DNA of 10,607 bases from Bacillaceae bacterium UBA7792 (GCA_002480735.1 DLCS01000268.1:1-10607), one strand, 5' to 3'; positions 1-6,067 are shown, counted from the first letter of the stretch. A program made the numbers and translations. Notes: a model not told the origin generated them from the sequence alone.

Positions 1-520
1 GAGCAGAAGGCTCATAGACCGCACTAAAATTAATATGGGGCTCTGAAAATTGTCTTGGCAGGACAAGCTGTTGAATTTTCTTTGCAAACTCTAGTTCCTC
101 AGTGATGTGATGGAGTGCACTTTCTAGTTGTCTTTCCTTATCGACTCTCTTAACGATTTCGTTCTGATACTTAACGAGCAGATTTACCCGCAACAAGAGC
201 TCCATATCCGTTGGTTCAGTAACGATATCAATTAAAAGATCATCCTCCAAGAAAGGATGCTCTGAAGAGAAGCTCTCTTTGTCTATAATGGCAAGGAATG
301 GGATTTGATGCTTACGGCAGAAGTTTTTAATCAATTCCATTGTTGAATCATTGTAATATCCTTGGTAAACAATAATTGAATTTGGTTTGATTCGTAAATA
401 ACCTGATTCGACTACGAGACTATTCAAATTTACGTTGTAAACATCATCAAACTGTCTCTTCAGGATGGTCTTTAATTCCTTTGCATTATCTAACCTTGAT
501 TCAACAATGTAAATAGCCAT
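1..520 (-). CDS. PP2C/SpoIIE-type serine phosphatase with degenerate receiver-like N-terminus (partial)
   Basis: The gene runs leftward off the window; 173 N-terminal residues are visible from the ATG at 520-518. Residues 1-115 alternate strand and helix like a response-regulator receiver (MAIYIVE first strand, IPFLAII fourth strand), but no acidic pair follows strand 1 and the usual phospho-Asp region reads SIIVYQGYY, so classical phosphorylation looks unlikely. Residues about 115-145 form a charged helical linker. Residues 142-173 (ELEFAKKIQQLVLP, then VYEPSA) match the opening of the RsbU/SpoIIE phosphatase domain; the metal-binding Asp residues lie outside the window. Such enzymes dephosphorylate STAS antagonists of anti-sigma kinases, and the divergent operon encodes both a STAS protein and an RsbW-like protein, so that STAS is the likely substrate (inference). 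RsbY of Bacillus cereus is a comparable receiver-PP2C protein. A TAAGGAG ribosome site lies 8 bases before the ATG. Confidence 0.85.
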   Translation of the reverse strand, partial: MAIYIVESRLDNAKELKTILKRQFDDVYNVNLNSLVVESGYLRIKPNSIIVYQGYYNDSTMELIKNFCRKHQIPFLAIIDKESFSSEHPFLEDDLLIDIVTEPTDMELLLRVNLLVKYQNEIVKRVDKERQLESALHHITEELEFAKKIQQLVLPRQFSEPHINFSAVYEPSA

Positions 521-557
521 TCCTTGTTCTCCTTAGACAAATGTTCTAATTTTATTC

Positions 558-566
558 ATTCTACCA
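558..566 (-). promoter_or_regulatory. Candidate extended -10 promoter for the phosphatase gene
   Basis: Read on the minus strand, TGG is followed by TAGAAT (563-558), an extended -10 element. Transcription would start near 551, about 30 bases before the ATG. No good -35 hexamer sits at 16-18 bases, and I found no sigma-B style GTTT/GGGTAT pair, so this is only a candidate. Confidence 0.4.
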
Positions 567-621
567 TAGGGAATTTAAATCGTTGTTTAAAAACAGGTTT
601 GTACATAAAACTTTCATAAAA

Positions 622-650
622 TTGTTATAAATTCTAAATTACTCTATTTT
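622..650 (+). promoter_or_regulatory. Candidate promoter of the globin-sensor operon
   Basis: TTGTTA (622-627), a 17-base spacer and TATTTT (645-650) form a reasonable sigma-A promoter about 60 bases before the sensor start. A weaker sigma-D style alternative overlaps it: TAAA (635-638), 16 bases, TCGTATAT (655-662), compared with TAAA-N15-GCCGATAT. The alternative is worth noting because many Bacillus chemoreceptor genes use sigma-D, but it matches only 5 of 8 bases at -10. Confidence 0.4.
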
Positions 651-698
651 TCTATCGTATATACTGACTCTATATAGGTAAAAAGTTGTGCTTATAGT

Positions 699-705
699 AA
701 GGAGG
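699..705 (+). promoter_or_regulatory. Ribosome binding site deciding the sensor start
   Basis: AAGGAGG lies 6 bases before the ATG at 712. An in-frame GTG at 688 is upstream of this site and cannot use it, so the ATG is taken as the start. Confidence 0.85.
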
Positions 706-711
706 ACGCGT

Positions 712-2085
712 ATGAGTGGATGTCCGTTTAAATCTATTCTAGGGAATCAAAAAGGAGCATTCCGATTATTCCGCAAAGAAGATAATCATCATTTAGCTAA
801 CACAAAAATTGAAAACAACTCATATCAACCAAAAAACCAGGAATTTCAAAAGCTCTTGCATAATAATGTAGGAAATCAAATTAGATTCGTCGGTCTTTCT
901 GAAGAGGATATTATGAATCTAGCAGAAATCCGTCCCATTATGGAAAGGAACGCCGCACAGATTGTGGATGCCTTCTACGGGAAGCTTCAGGATATGCCGA
1001 ACCTTCTAACCATTATCAACAAACATTCAACTGTTGAGAAATTAGGAAAAACACTTACTCAATATTTGTTGGATATGGTTTCTGGACGAATTGATGAGAA
1101 TTATGTCATTCGCAGAAAGGTCATTGGGAATGTCCATAATCGAATCGGACTTTTCCCAGAATGGTATATCGGGGCATATACCCTAATTCAGAACGAAATG
1201 CTTCATGTATTAACAAGAGAATTAGATACTTGGGAAGAGGTTATGAAGTACTATATCTCCTTCCAGCGTCTATGTTCCTTCGATATGCAAATTGGAATTG
1301 AAACGTATATTGAATCCTACACTTCATCTATGATGAAGCTTAATGAAATCGAAGAGCTTCAAAGCCGGTTAAATGATTCTGCCTCTACTTTAGCGGCTAG
1401 TGCAGAAGAAACAACTTCCTCTATTGCCGATAAAGAGGGTTTGGTTGAGCAGATGCTTTCAGAAGTGGAATCGATTACACAGTTATCTAAAGATATGATT
1501 GCTACGGTTGATGATGGAAAGCAAGATGTATCAGAGGCGTTAACCAAGGTAGACAAGGTAGTAGACTTAATTGCCAATACAAAAATATTAACCCAAGAAT
1601 TAAGTGATAGCTCTACCCAGATCGGACAGGTTGTTAAGACGATTCGTGGCATTTCAAATCAAACAAATATCCTATCCTTGAATGCCGCAATAGAAGCTGC
1701 TCGTGCAGGTGAACATGGGAAGGGATTCTCGATCGTTGCCCAGGAGGTAAGAAAACTGGCACATCAAACAGAGCAAGCGCTCGACCATATTCAAGGGCAA
1801 ATCAGCACGGTCCAGGAGACGATTGAAAAATTCGAGAATAGCTTCAAACATATTGTAGATGAAACAAGTCTATTTAGAGAAACGAATCGAAATACCATCC
1901 AAATTTTAGAGGCTTCTGTCGAAAATGTGAAGTCCAATGATAGCCGTATTCATAATTTTAGTGGGTTCATTTTTGAGTTCAAAAAAACATTTGAGGAAAT
2001 CTCTGATGCTTCCCATCAAATTGCTGAAATGGCCGAACAACTCAGTTATCTGAATAATGAATTGACAGATAAATTTAGAAACTAG
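712..2085 (+). CDS. hemAT: Soluble globin-coupled oxygen sensor / methyl-accepting chemotaxis protein (HemAT-like)
   Basis: A 457-residue cytosolic receptor. Residues about 55-210 form a sensor globin: the motif [16 protein letters not shown] carries proximal haem ligand His142. Tyr89 (DAFYGKL) and Thr114 (KTLTQYL) also occur, and all three sit exactly 19 residues after Tyr70, Thr95 and His123 of B. subtilis HemAT, which bind and sense oxygen. Residues about 215-457 form the coiled-coil signalling domain of chemoreceptors, with the hairpin tip around Asn324 ([18 protein letters not shown], then EVRKLA). There is no transmembrane segment, no HAMP domain and no C-terminal CheR-tethering peptide. 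The N-terminus (MSGCPFKS onward) is about 19 residues longer than in HemAT. In B. subtilis HemAT signals to CheA/CheW in aerotaxis. Here the gene heads an operon of partner-switch genes, so a different output is possible (inference). The gene lies 63 bases before the next one, with no terminator between. Confidence 0.9.
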   Translation: MSGCPFKSILGNQKGAFRLFRKEDNHHLANTKIENNSYQPKNQEFQKLLHNNVGNQIRFVGLSEEDIMNLAEIRPIMERNAAQIVDAFYGKLQDMPNLLTIINKHSTVEKLGKTLTQYLLDMVSGRIDENYVIRRKVIGNVHNRIGLFPEWYIGAYTLIQNEMLHVLTRELDTWEEVMKYYISFQRLCSFDMQIGIETYIESYTSSMMKLNEIEELQSRLNDSASTLAASAEETTSSIADKEGLVEQMLSEVESITQLSKDMIATVDDGKQDVSEALTKVDKVVDLIANTKILTQELSDSSTQIGQVVKTIRGISNQTNILSLNAAIEAARAGEHGKGFSIVAQEVRKLAHQTEQALDHIQGQISTVQETIEKFENSFKHIVDETSLFRETNRNTIQILEASVENVKSNDSRIHNFSGFIFEFKKTFEEISDASHQIAEMAEQLSYLNNELTDKFRN

Positions 2086-2148
2086 GCCCTTTTTAAATTC
2101 CAAACCGAAAAACAGTAAACATTTTTCTATTGAAATGGGGAATGGGGT

Positions 2149-2472
2149 ATGGGGATGAAAGAAGTTCGATTGAAGTTTGAGAACTGTGAGTTTGCAAATC
2201 TAGATGAAATGGCAGCAACACTTCTTAATGAAGCCAATGAACGAATTGTCCTGATTGATTTAGGAGAGATTGAAAACACCAGAGAAGAAAGAAATTATGT
2301 GAAATTTCGCCTCATGCATTTAGAGAGGTCTTTTCGAGGCGAAATCTATGAGGGATATCGTTCTATCTATAATTCGTTATGGAGTCAACTATATCGATTA
2401 GAGCATCAGGGGAATGATTCCAACCCATATTTAAAAAATTTATTGGAAAGGCTGCGTTCTGCGGTTTTCTGA
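2149..2472 (+). CDS. Unrecognised 107-residue protein in the sensor/partner-switch operon
   Basis: I do not recognise this protein. It is small, charged and soluble, with no membrane segment or signal peptide. The first 40 residues look strand-like (KEVRLKFENCEF, ERIVLIDLGEI); the rest is rich in Glu, Arg, Tyr and Leu and probably helical (EERNYVKFRLMHLERSF, then SLWSQLYRLE). The start is uncertain between the ATGs at 2149 and 2155; only a G-rich stretch (GGGGAATGGGG) serves as ribosome site. The stop codon lies 2 bases before the ATG of the RsbW-like gene, so the two are probably translationally coupled. That suggests a role in the same pathway, such as an adaptor between sensor and kinase or a binding partner of the kinase (inference only). 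Coding is supported by the tight packing with both neighbours. Confidence 0.7.
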   Translation: MGMKEVRLKFENCEFANLDEMAATLLNEANERIVLIDLGEIENTREERNYVKFRLMHLERSFRGEIYEGYRSIYNSLWSQLYRLEHQGNDSNPYLKNLLERLRSAVF

Positions 2473-2474
2473 AA

Positions 2475-2879
2475 ATGATCATTTGTCATATTGATCGGTT
2501 ATTACGAAATAGCATTTCATCTACTGTTGATCAAATTTTGAATCAGATTGCCTATTGCTCTTGTCCATATGAAAATGGTTCCGAATGCATTATTTATAAT
2601 ATTAAGCTGGCCTTATGGGAAGTATTTACAAACTTTTTGTGTCACGGTTCCGACTCGTCCTGTAGCGATATTCGTGTAGCAATTGACGAATCTGATTCAG
2701 AGATTCTCATTCAAGTGACTTCAATCGGAAATGAATTCGAATGGGAGGATTACCTAGATAATGAATGTCCAAATGTTCATGAAGTAAGGGGCAGGGGGCT
2801 ATATATTCTTCAACAGATTTGCCACCATTTTTCATATGAACAAAATGGACAAGTAGCTAAGATGATTTTCAAGAAATAG
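2475..2879 (+). CDS. RsbW-like anti-sigma-factor serine kinase / GHKL ATPase domain protein
   Basis: A 134-residue single-domain protein of the HATPase_c (GHKL) fold, close in size to RsbW and SpoIIAB. Visible motifs are the N-box LALWEVFTNFLCHG with Glu49 and Asn53 (compare EAVTNA in RsbW), and the G2 loop VRGRGLYIL with Gly106 and Gly108, followed by the closing strand GQVAKMIFKK. The G1 box is abnormal: where DxGxG is expected the sequence reads SIGNE (83-87), so the adenine-contacting Asp is Ser. It also holds seven cysteines in 134 residues, three of them clustered at 28, 30 and 38. In the family such proteins phosphorylate a STAS antagonist and bind a target protein such as a sigma factor. 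The downstream gene encodes a STAS partner. Whether it still binds ATP normally is open. The start ATG follows the upstream stop by 2 bases. Confidence 0.85.
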   Translation: MIICHIDRLLRNSISSTVDQILNQIAYCSCPYENGSECIIYNIKLALWEVFTNFLCHGSDSSCSDIRVAIDESDSEILIQVTSIGNEFEWEDYLDNECPNVHEVRGRGLYILQQICHHFSYEQNGQVAKMIFKK

Positions 2880-2904
2880 GAAACCTACAGAAAGGAGGGG
2901 TACG

Positions 2905-3210
2905 ATGCTTATAAATTTTATGAATTCAGGAGATGTTCTCGAGGCTTCATTTATGAACGATATTCATTTTGAAACATCCCGACAATTAGAAGAAGAATTA
3001 TCCAACTTCAGTCCAGCAAAGGAATATAACAAAATTGTTATTGACTTTTCAAATGTTCGCTTTGTTGACAGTTCTGGTATCAGCTTGCTTTTGAAATGGA
3101 TTTACCCGATGTCTAGTCATGCCAAGGTCGAATTGGTTCATGTGAGCGAGCCCGTTCAAAATATCTTTAAAATATGTAAACTAGATCAGTTTGCCCAAAT
3201 TAGCTCCTAA
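2905..3210 (+). CDS. STAS-domain anti-sigma-factor antagonist (RsbV/SpoIIAA-like)
   Basis: A 101-residue single STAS domain. The diagnostic stretch is IVIDFSNVRFVDSSGISLLL: residues 55-58 read DSSG, the site at which RsbV and SpoIIAA are phosphorylated on serine, so Ser56 or Ser57 is the expected phosphorylation site. The C-terminal segment (VELVHVSEPVQNIFKICKLD) matches the final strand and helix of the fold. In partner switching the unphosphorylated form binds the kinase and frees its target; the kinase inactivates it and a PP2C phosphatase reactivates it. Both partners are encoded nearby (kinase directly upstream, phosphatase divergent). The ribosome site AAAGGAGGG (2891-2899) is strong, 5 bases before the ATG. 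The order kinase then antagonist is the reverse of rsbV-rsbW, and no sigma factor follows. Confidence 0.92.
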   Translation: MLINFMNSGDVLEASFMNDIHFETSRQLEEELSNFSPAKEYNKIVIDFSNVRFVDSSGISLLLKWIYPMSSHAKVELVHVSEPVQNIFKICKLDQFAQISS

Positions 3211-3241
3211 AAATCTTGTATTCCTTGCAAGATTTTTTTTT
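3209..3241 (+). terminator. Intrinsic terminator of the sensor/partner-switch operon
   Basis: The stem AAAAATCTTG (3209-3218) pairs with CAAGATTTTT (3228-3237), and the T run continues to 3241. The left arm starts inside the STAS stop codon. It closes the rightward operon. Confidence 0.85.
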
Positions 3242-3261
3242 GTATCATTGGAATTGTTTGC

Positions 3262-3290
3262 TGAATAAAGTGTAAAATAATAGGCGTATA
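3262..3290 (+). promoter_or_regulatory. Weak candidate promoter before the hydrolase (ECF-like)
   Basis: TGAATA (3262-3267), 17 bases and CGTATA (3285-3290) resemble ECF-sigma promoters (TGAAAC-N16/17-CGTA). The -10 is good, but the -35 lacks the conserved AAC. A TAAAAT box at 3273-3278 is a possible vegetative -10 without a good -35. Because a terminator precedes it, the hydrolase gene needs some promoter in this 100-base gap. Confidence 0.25.
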
Positions 3291-3351
3291 CCTAGCTGAA
3301 AAAATCTCGTAAAGACTTTGGGATTCGAGTCTAAAAGAGGTGATGATTGGC

Positions 3352-4035
3352 TTGATTGGTTGCTTGTGTATTCATGGATTTACAGGAAATCCTTCGGAGA
3401 TAGAGCCTTTGGTTCACTTTTTGCAAAAGCACACGAATTGGAAGATCAAGGTGCCAACCCTGCCAGGACATGGGGAATCGCTTTCTTTAAAAGGAATTAG
3501 CTATAATCAATGGATTGAGCATGCTGAAGAAGAGCTTGAGAACCTACTTGATACTTGTGAGACAGTCTTTGTTGTAGGATTCTCCATGGGAGGATTAATT
3601 GCAAGCTATTTGGCGGTCCATTATCCGATAAAGAAGCTTATTTTGCTCAGCGCAGCTGCATTCTATGTTCATCCAAAGCAATTGACCGTCGATATCATTG
3701 AAATGGTAAAGGATTCCTTTAAGGGGAAACTAAAGGAAAACGAACTGTTTATAAGATATAGGAGAAAAATGAAGGAAACCCCAGTTGCTGCAGCCCTACA
3801 ATTTCGAAAGCTAGTGGCAAGCATTAAACCATTGCTAGGTAGAGTGACGATTCCAACGTTGATCGCCCAAGGAGAAATAGATGGAGTGGTACCGCCTAGA
3901 AGTGCTTTGTATTTGTATGAAAAGATCGCTGCTCCGCAGAAAAGGCTGATTTTTTTAAAGGAATCAAAGCATCTAATTTGCCATAGTAATGAAAGGGAAA
4001 GGCTGTTTCATGAAATTGTAGATTTCTTAAAGTGA
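3352..4035 (+). CDS. Alpha/beta-hydrolase, carboxylesterase (Est30-like monoacylglycerol lipase family)
   Basis: A soluble serine hydrolase of about 227 residues. Numbered from the TTG at 3352, the oxyanion-hole motif HGFTG comes first (IHGFTGNPSE), the nucleophile is Ser78 in GFSMGG, the acid is Asp177 in GEIDGVVPP and the base is His207 in ESKHLICHS. Residues about 110-160 form the helical lid typical of the Est30 carboxylesterase family, which hydrolyses short- to medium-chain esters; the natural substrate is unknown. The start is uncertain: the ribosome site AGAGGTG (3336-3342) touches the ATG at 3343 and overlaps a GTG at 3340, leaving no spacing, whereas the in-frame TTG at 3352 sits at normal distance and begins the first core strand. 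No transporter or pathway partner is adjacent. From memory, related hydrolase genes lie upstream of cshA in other Bacillaceae. Confidence 0.85.
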   Translation: MIGCLCIHGFTGNPSEIEPLVHFLQKHTNWKIKVPTLPGHGESLSLKGISYNQWIEHAEEELENLLDTCETVFVVGFSMGGLIASYLAVHYPIKKLILLSAAAFYVHPKQLTVDIIEMVKDSFKGKLKENELFIRYRRKMKETPVAAALQFRKLVASIKPLLGRVTIPTLIAQGEIDGVVPPRSALYLYEKIAAPQKRLIFLKESKHLICHSNERERLFHEIVDFLK

Positions 4036-4140
4036 GCTTAGCTAGAGATACTTCTGTTGATGAAGGTGGCTAGGTATTCCGATAGTGAATTGAGTTCTAT
4101 TGTAGAAAATAAAAAAATATGATTTGTCGCTCCCCCTTCA

Positions 4141-4169
4141 TTGCATTTACTACTTTAAAGTGTTAGAAT
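4141..4169 (+). promoter_or_regulatory. Vegetative promoter, probably of the cshA transcript
   Basis: TTGCAT (4141-4146), a 17-base spacer and TAGAAT (4164-4169), with an extended-10 TG at 4161-4162, form a good sigma-A promoter. The predicted start near 4176 gives a leader of about 310 bases before cshA, interrupted by the terminator at 4202-4231. Confidence 0.65.
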
Positions 4170-4201
4170 TGGTTGAAAGTGTCAACGAGAATTTAATTTC
4201 G

Positions 4202-4231
4202 GACATACTCCAATCGGGGAATGTCTTTTTT
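4202..4231 (+). terminator. Intrinsic terminator or attenuator upstream of cshA
   Basis: GACAT (4202-4206) pairs with ATGTC (4221-4225), then after an A/A mismatch CTCC (4208-4211) pairs with GGGG (4216-4219) around an AATC loop. Six T residues follow (4226-4231). It could end the hydrolase transcript, but it also lies only about 26 bases after the predicted start from the promoter at 4141-4169, so it may act as an attenuator or end a short RNA of about 55 bases. Confidence 0.65.
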
Positions 4232-4285
4232 CACTTTTAGCAAAGGCTCTTTTCTCAAACATTGTTACTTTTGGATAAAAATAAA

Positions 4286-4400
4286 GGGATAACCAATGAT
4301 TTTTTCAGCTTATCTATTGATACAACGGAGAAAAGAGCTGGTTATTCTATGCGTATCGCACGCCCAATATGAACGGAATGGCTGGCACTAGAGCCATTCC
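4286..4400 (+). other. Run of hairpins in the 450-base gap before cshA (candidate structured leader RNA)
   Basis: No convincing gene is seen between 4036 and 4488. Three hairpins follow one another here. The first pairs 4286-4295 with 4339-4348 (ATAACCA/TGGTTAT core plus G-U extension), encloses TTTTTTC paired with GAAAAGA and a terminal TATC/GATA, and so forms one long interrupted stem. The second is GCGT/ACGC (4351-4354 with 4360-4363). The third is a perfect 9-pair stem GGAATGGCT/AGCCATTCC (4375-4383 with 4392-4400) with an 8-base loop. No T run follows any of them, so they are not terminators. I do not recognise a known riboswitch. Bases 4036-4140 hold nothing I can name. Confidence 0.4.
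4296..4391 (+). CDS. Possible 31-codon leader ORF within the cshA leader
   Basis: ATG at 4296 opens a 31-codon frame (beginning MIFSAYLLIQRRKELVI) that ends with the TAG at 4389-4391, inside the loop of the third hairpin. An AAAGGG stretch ends 7 bases before the ATG. Length and composition do not prove coding; translation across the hairpins could alter folding (inference). Confidence 0.15.
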   Translation: MIFSAYLLIQRRKELVILCVSHAQYERNGWH

Positions 4401-4453
4401 AATATATCAATCCGAACGAAAACAGCCTAAGCAGTCTCATTACTTGTTTAGAA

Positions 4454-4459
4454 TATAAT
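4454..4459 (+). promoter_or_regulatory. Isolated TATAAT box just before cshA
   Basis: A perfect TATAAT lies 14 bases before the cshA ribosome site, with no recognisable -35 at 16-18 bases and no TG extension. It could be a secondary promoter giving a very short leader. Confidence 0.25.
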
Positions 4460-4472
4460 TTTTACAATAAAG

Positions 4473-4478
4473 AAGGAG
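4473..4478 (+). promoter_or_regulatory. Ribosome binding site deciding the cshA start
   Basis: AAGGAG ends 1 base before an ATG at 4480, too close to serve it. The in-frame TTG at 4489 is 10 bases away and gives the usual N-terminus of the family. Confidence 0.65.
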
Positions 4479-4488
4479 AATGAAAACA

Positions 4489-5961
4489 TTGACGAAGTTT
4501 GAAGATTTAGGTATTAGCCCCGCCACGATGAAATCCCTGAAAAGAATGGGATTCGAGGAGGCTACCCCAGTACAAGCGGAAACGATTCCACTAAGCTTGC
4601 AAAATAAGGACCTCATTGGGCAAGCTCAAACAGGTACTGGAAAAACAGCAGCATTCGGTATTCCTTTAGTTGATAAAATTGATACGGAATCCAATGTAAT
4701 CCAAGGAATTGTTATTGCCCCAACCCGCGAATTAGCTGTTCAAGTTTCCGAGGAGCTCTACAAAATTGGCTATGGTAAAAGAGCGAGGGTTCTTGCGATT
4801 TACGGAGGTCAGGACATCAATCGCCAAATTAGAGCCTTAAAGAATCACCCACAAATTATTGTAGGTACCCCAGGACGTATTCTTGACCATATTAACCGTA
4901 GAACGATTCGCTTAGAAAATATTCACACTGTTATTCTGGATGAAGCCGATGAAATGCTTAACATGGGCTTTATTGAAGATATTGAGACGATTCTCTCTAA
5001 AACGCCAGAGGAGCGTCAAACCCTATTATTCTCAGCAACGATGCCAGCTCCAATCCAAAGAATGGCTGAAAAATTCATGAAGGACCCACAGATTGTTCGT
5101 GTGAAGACAAAGGAAATGACGGTTCCATTAATCGAACAATATTATATTGAGGTTCAGGAAAAGAGCAAATTTGATATCTTGACAAGACTCCTTGATATTC
5201 AAACGCCAGAGTTAGCCATTGTGTTTGGGCGGACAAAAAGAAGAGTGGATGAGCTCTCAGAGGCTCTTAACTTACGAGGCTATATGGCTGAAGGAATTCA
5301 TGGAGATTTAAGTCAGGCCAAACGTCTACAGGTACTGCGCAAGTTCAAGGAAGGCTCCATCGATGTGTTAGTTGCTACGGATGTGGCCGCACGTGGATTG
5401 GATATTAGCGGAGTTACGCATGTTTATAACTTTGATATCCCTCAGGATCCAGAGAGCTATGTTCACCGTATCGGACGTACAGGCCGTGCTGGGAAAGAGG
5501 GAGTGGCGATGACGTTCATCACTCCAAGAGAAAAATCCTATCTTGCAGTTGTAGAAAAAACGACAAAGAGAAAAATGGATCGCATGAAGCCGCCAACTCT
5601 TGATGAAGCTTTGGAAGGACAGCAAAAAGCTGTACTCGAGAAAATTCTTCAATCAATCGAAACAAACAATCTTCAATTTTATAAGCAAGCTGCAGAAGAA
5701 TTGCTCGAACAGCAGGATGCGACTACGGTTGTTGCGGCTGTGCTTAAAATGTTAACGAAAGAGCCGGATACAACACCAGTTAAGCTAACAGAAGAAAAGC
5801 CACTGCCTTCGAAGCGTGACAAACGACCACAGGACCGCAGAGGAAAATTCGAGTCCCGTGATCGTAAAAGAGCTCCGTACAACAAAAGACAAGGGCAAGG
5901 CCAGGGACAAGGCGGTAAGCGACATACGAACAGCAAGCCAAGATCAAATAGCTACAAATAA
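4489..5961 (+). CDS. cshA: DEAD-box ATP-dependent RNA helicase CshA
   Basis: A 490-residue helicase that unwinds RNA using ATP. In B. subtilis CshA works with the RNA-degradation enzymes (RNase Y, RNase J1, PNPase) and in ribosome assembly and cold adaptation. Numbered from the TTG, the Q-motif region [15 protein letters not shown] comes first, then motif I AQTGTGKT (46-53, Lys52), PTRELA, TPGR, motif II DEAD (151-154), motif III SAT (182-184), the second RecA domain with [10 protein letters not shown], and motif [12 protein letters not shown] (326-335). The tail after about residue 380 carries the dimerisation segment and ends in a Lys/Arg/Gly/Gln-rich stretch (GQGQGQGG) for RNA binding. Full length for the family. 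ATG 4480 would add three residues but abuts the ribosome site; the TTG gives [10 protein letters not shown], close to the start of other CshA proteins. The long, hairpin-rich leader suggests post-transcriptional control, perhaps by the helicase itself (inference). Confidence 0.97.
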   Translation: MTKFEDLGISPATMKSLKRMGFEEATPVQAETIPLSLQNKDLIGQAQTGTGKTAAFGIPLVDKIDTESNVIQGIVIAPTRELAVQVSEELYKIGYGKRARVLAIYGGQDINRQIRALKNHPQIIVGTPGRILDHINRRTIRLENIHTVILDEADEMLNMGFIEDIETILSKTPEERQTLLFSATMPAPIQRMAEKFMKDPQIVRVKTKEMTVPLIEQYYIEVQEKSKFDILTRLLDIQTPELAIVFGRTKRRVDELSEALNLRGYMAEGIHGDLSQAKRLQVLRKFKEGSIDVLVATDVAARGLDISGVTHVYNFDIPQDPESYVHRIGRTGRAGKEGVAMTFITPREKSYLAVVEKTTKRKMDRMKPPTLDEALEGQQKAVLEKILQSIETNNLQFYKQAAEELLEQQDATTVVAAVLKMLTKEPDTTPVKLTEEKPLPSKRDKRPQDRRGKFESRDRKRAPYNKRQGQGQGQGGKRHTNSKPRSNSYK

Positions 5962-5966
5962 GTTGT

Positions 5967-5994
5967 AAAAGAGCACAGTGATGTGCTCTTTTTT
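5967..5994 (+). terminator. Intrinsic terminator after cshA
   Basis: An 11-pair stem AAAAGAGCACA (5967-5977) / TGTGCTCTTTT (5982-5992) with a GTGA loop and T run to 5994, starting 5 bases after the cshA stop. Confidence 0.93.
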
Positions 5995-6001
5995 GCTGAA
6001 T

Positions 6002-6028
6002 TGAAACCTATTCTTAGGTTTTTGCGTA
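6002..6028 (+). promoter_or_regulatory. Sigma-W promoter of ydbST
   Basis: TGAAAC (6002-6007), 17 bases and CGTA (6025-6028) match the sigma-W consensus TGAAAC-N16/17-CGTA at every fixed position. Transcription would start near 6035, about 33 bases before ydbS. In B. subtilis the ydbST operon belongs to the sigma-W envelope-stress regulon, so sequence and known biology agree. Confidence 0.85.
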
Positions 6029-6067
6029 AAAGAAGTATGGAATTTTTGCTTCAAGGAGGAGGAGCCT

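Noticed and set aside
688..711. Upstream in-frame GTG that would add eight residues to the globin sensor
   Set aside because: It lies before the AAGGAGG site at 699-705, and the extra codons are that site itself; the ATG at 712 has correct spacing.
521..711. Sigma-B promoter (GTTTAA-N12/15-GGGTAT) expected from the partner-switch content
   Set aside because: GTTTAA-like words occur near 584, but no GGGTAT lies at the right spacing on either strand.
3318..3500. 60-codon frame overlapping the hydrolase start in another phase
   Set aside because: It is mostly inside the hydrolase frame, which has a full catalytic triad; no ribosome site or recognisable domain.
4375..4400. Perfect 9-pair inverted repeat considered as a terminator or transposon end
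   Set aside because: No T run follows on either strand, and no second copy, target duplication or transposase gene is seen.
5679..5936. Minus-strand frame of 85 codons under the cshA tail, rich in Cys, Pro and Ser
   Set aside because: It is the complement of the Lys/Arg/Gly-rich tail of cshA; composition is a by-product and no start signals are present.
6004..6023. AAACCTA/TAGGTTT hairpin with T run, looking like a second terminator after cshA
   Set aside because: The stem is short and AT-rich and coincides with the -35 and spacer of a near-perfect sigma-W promoter, which explains the sequence better.
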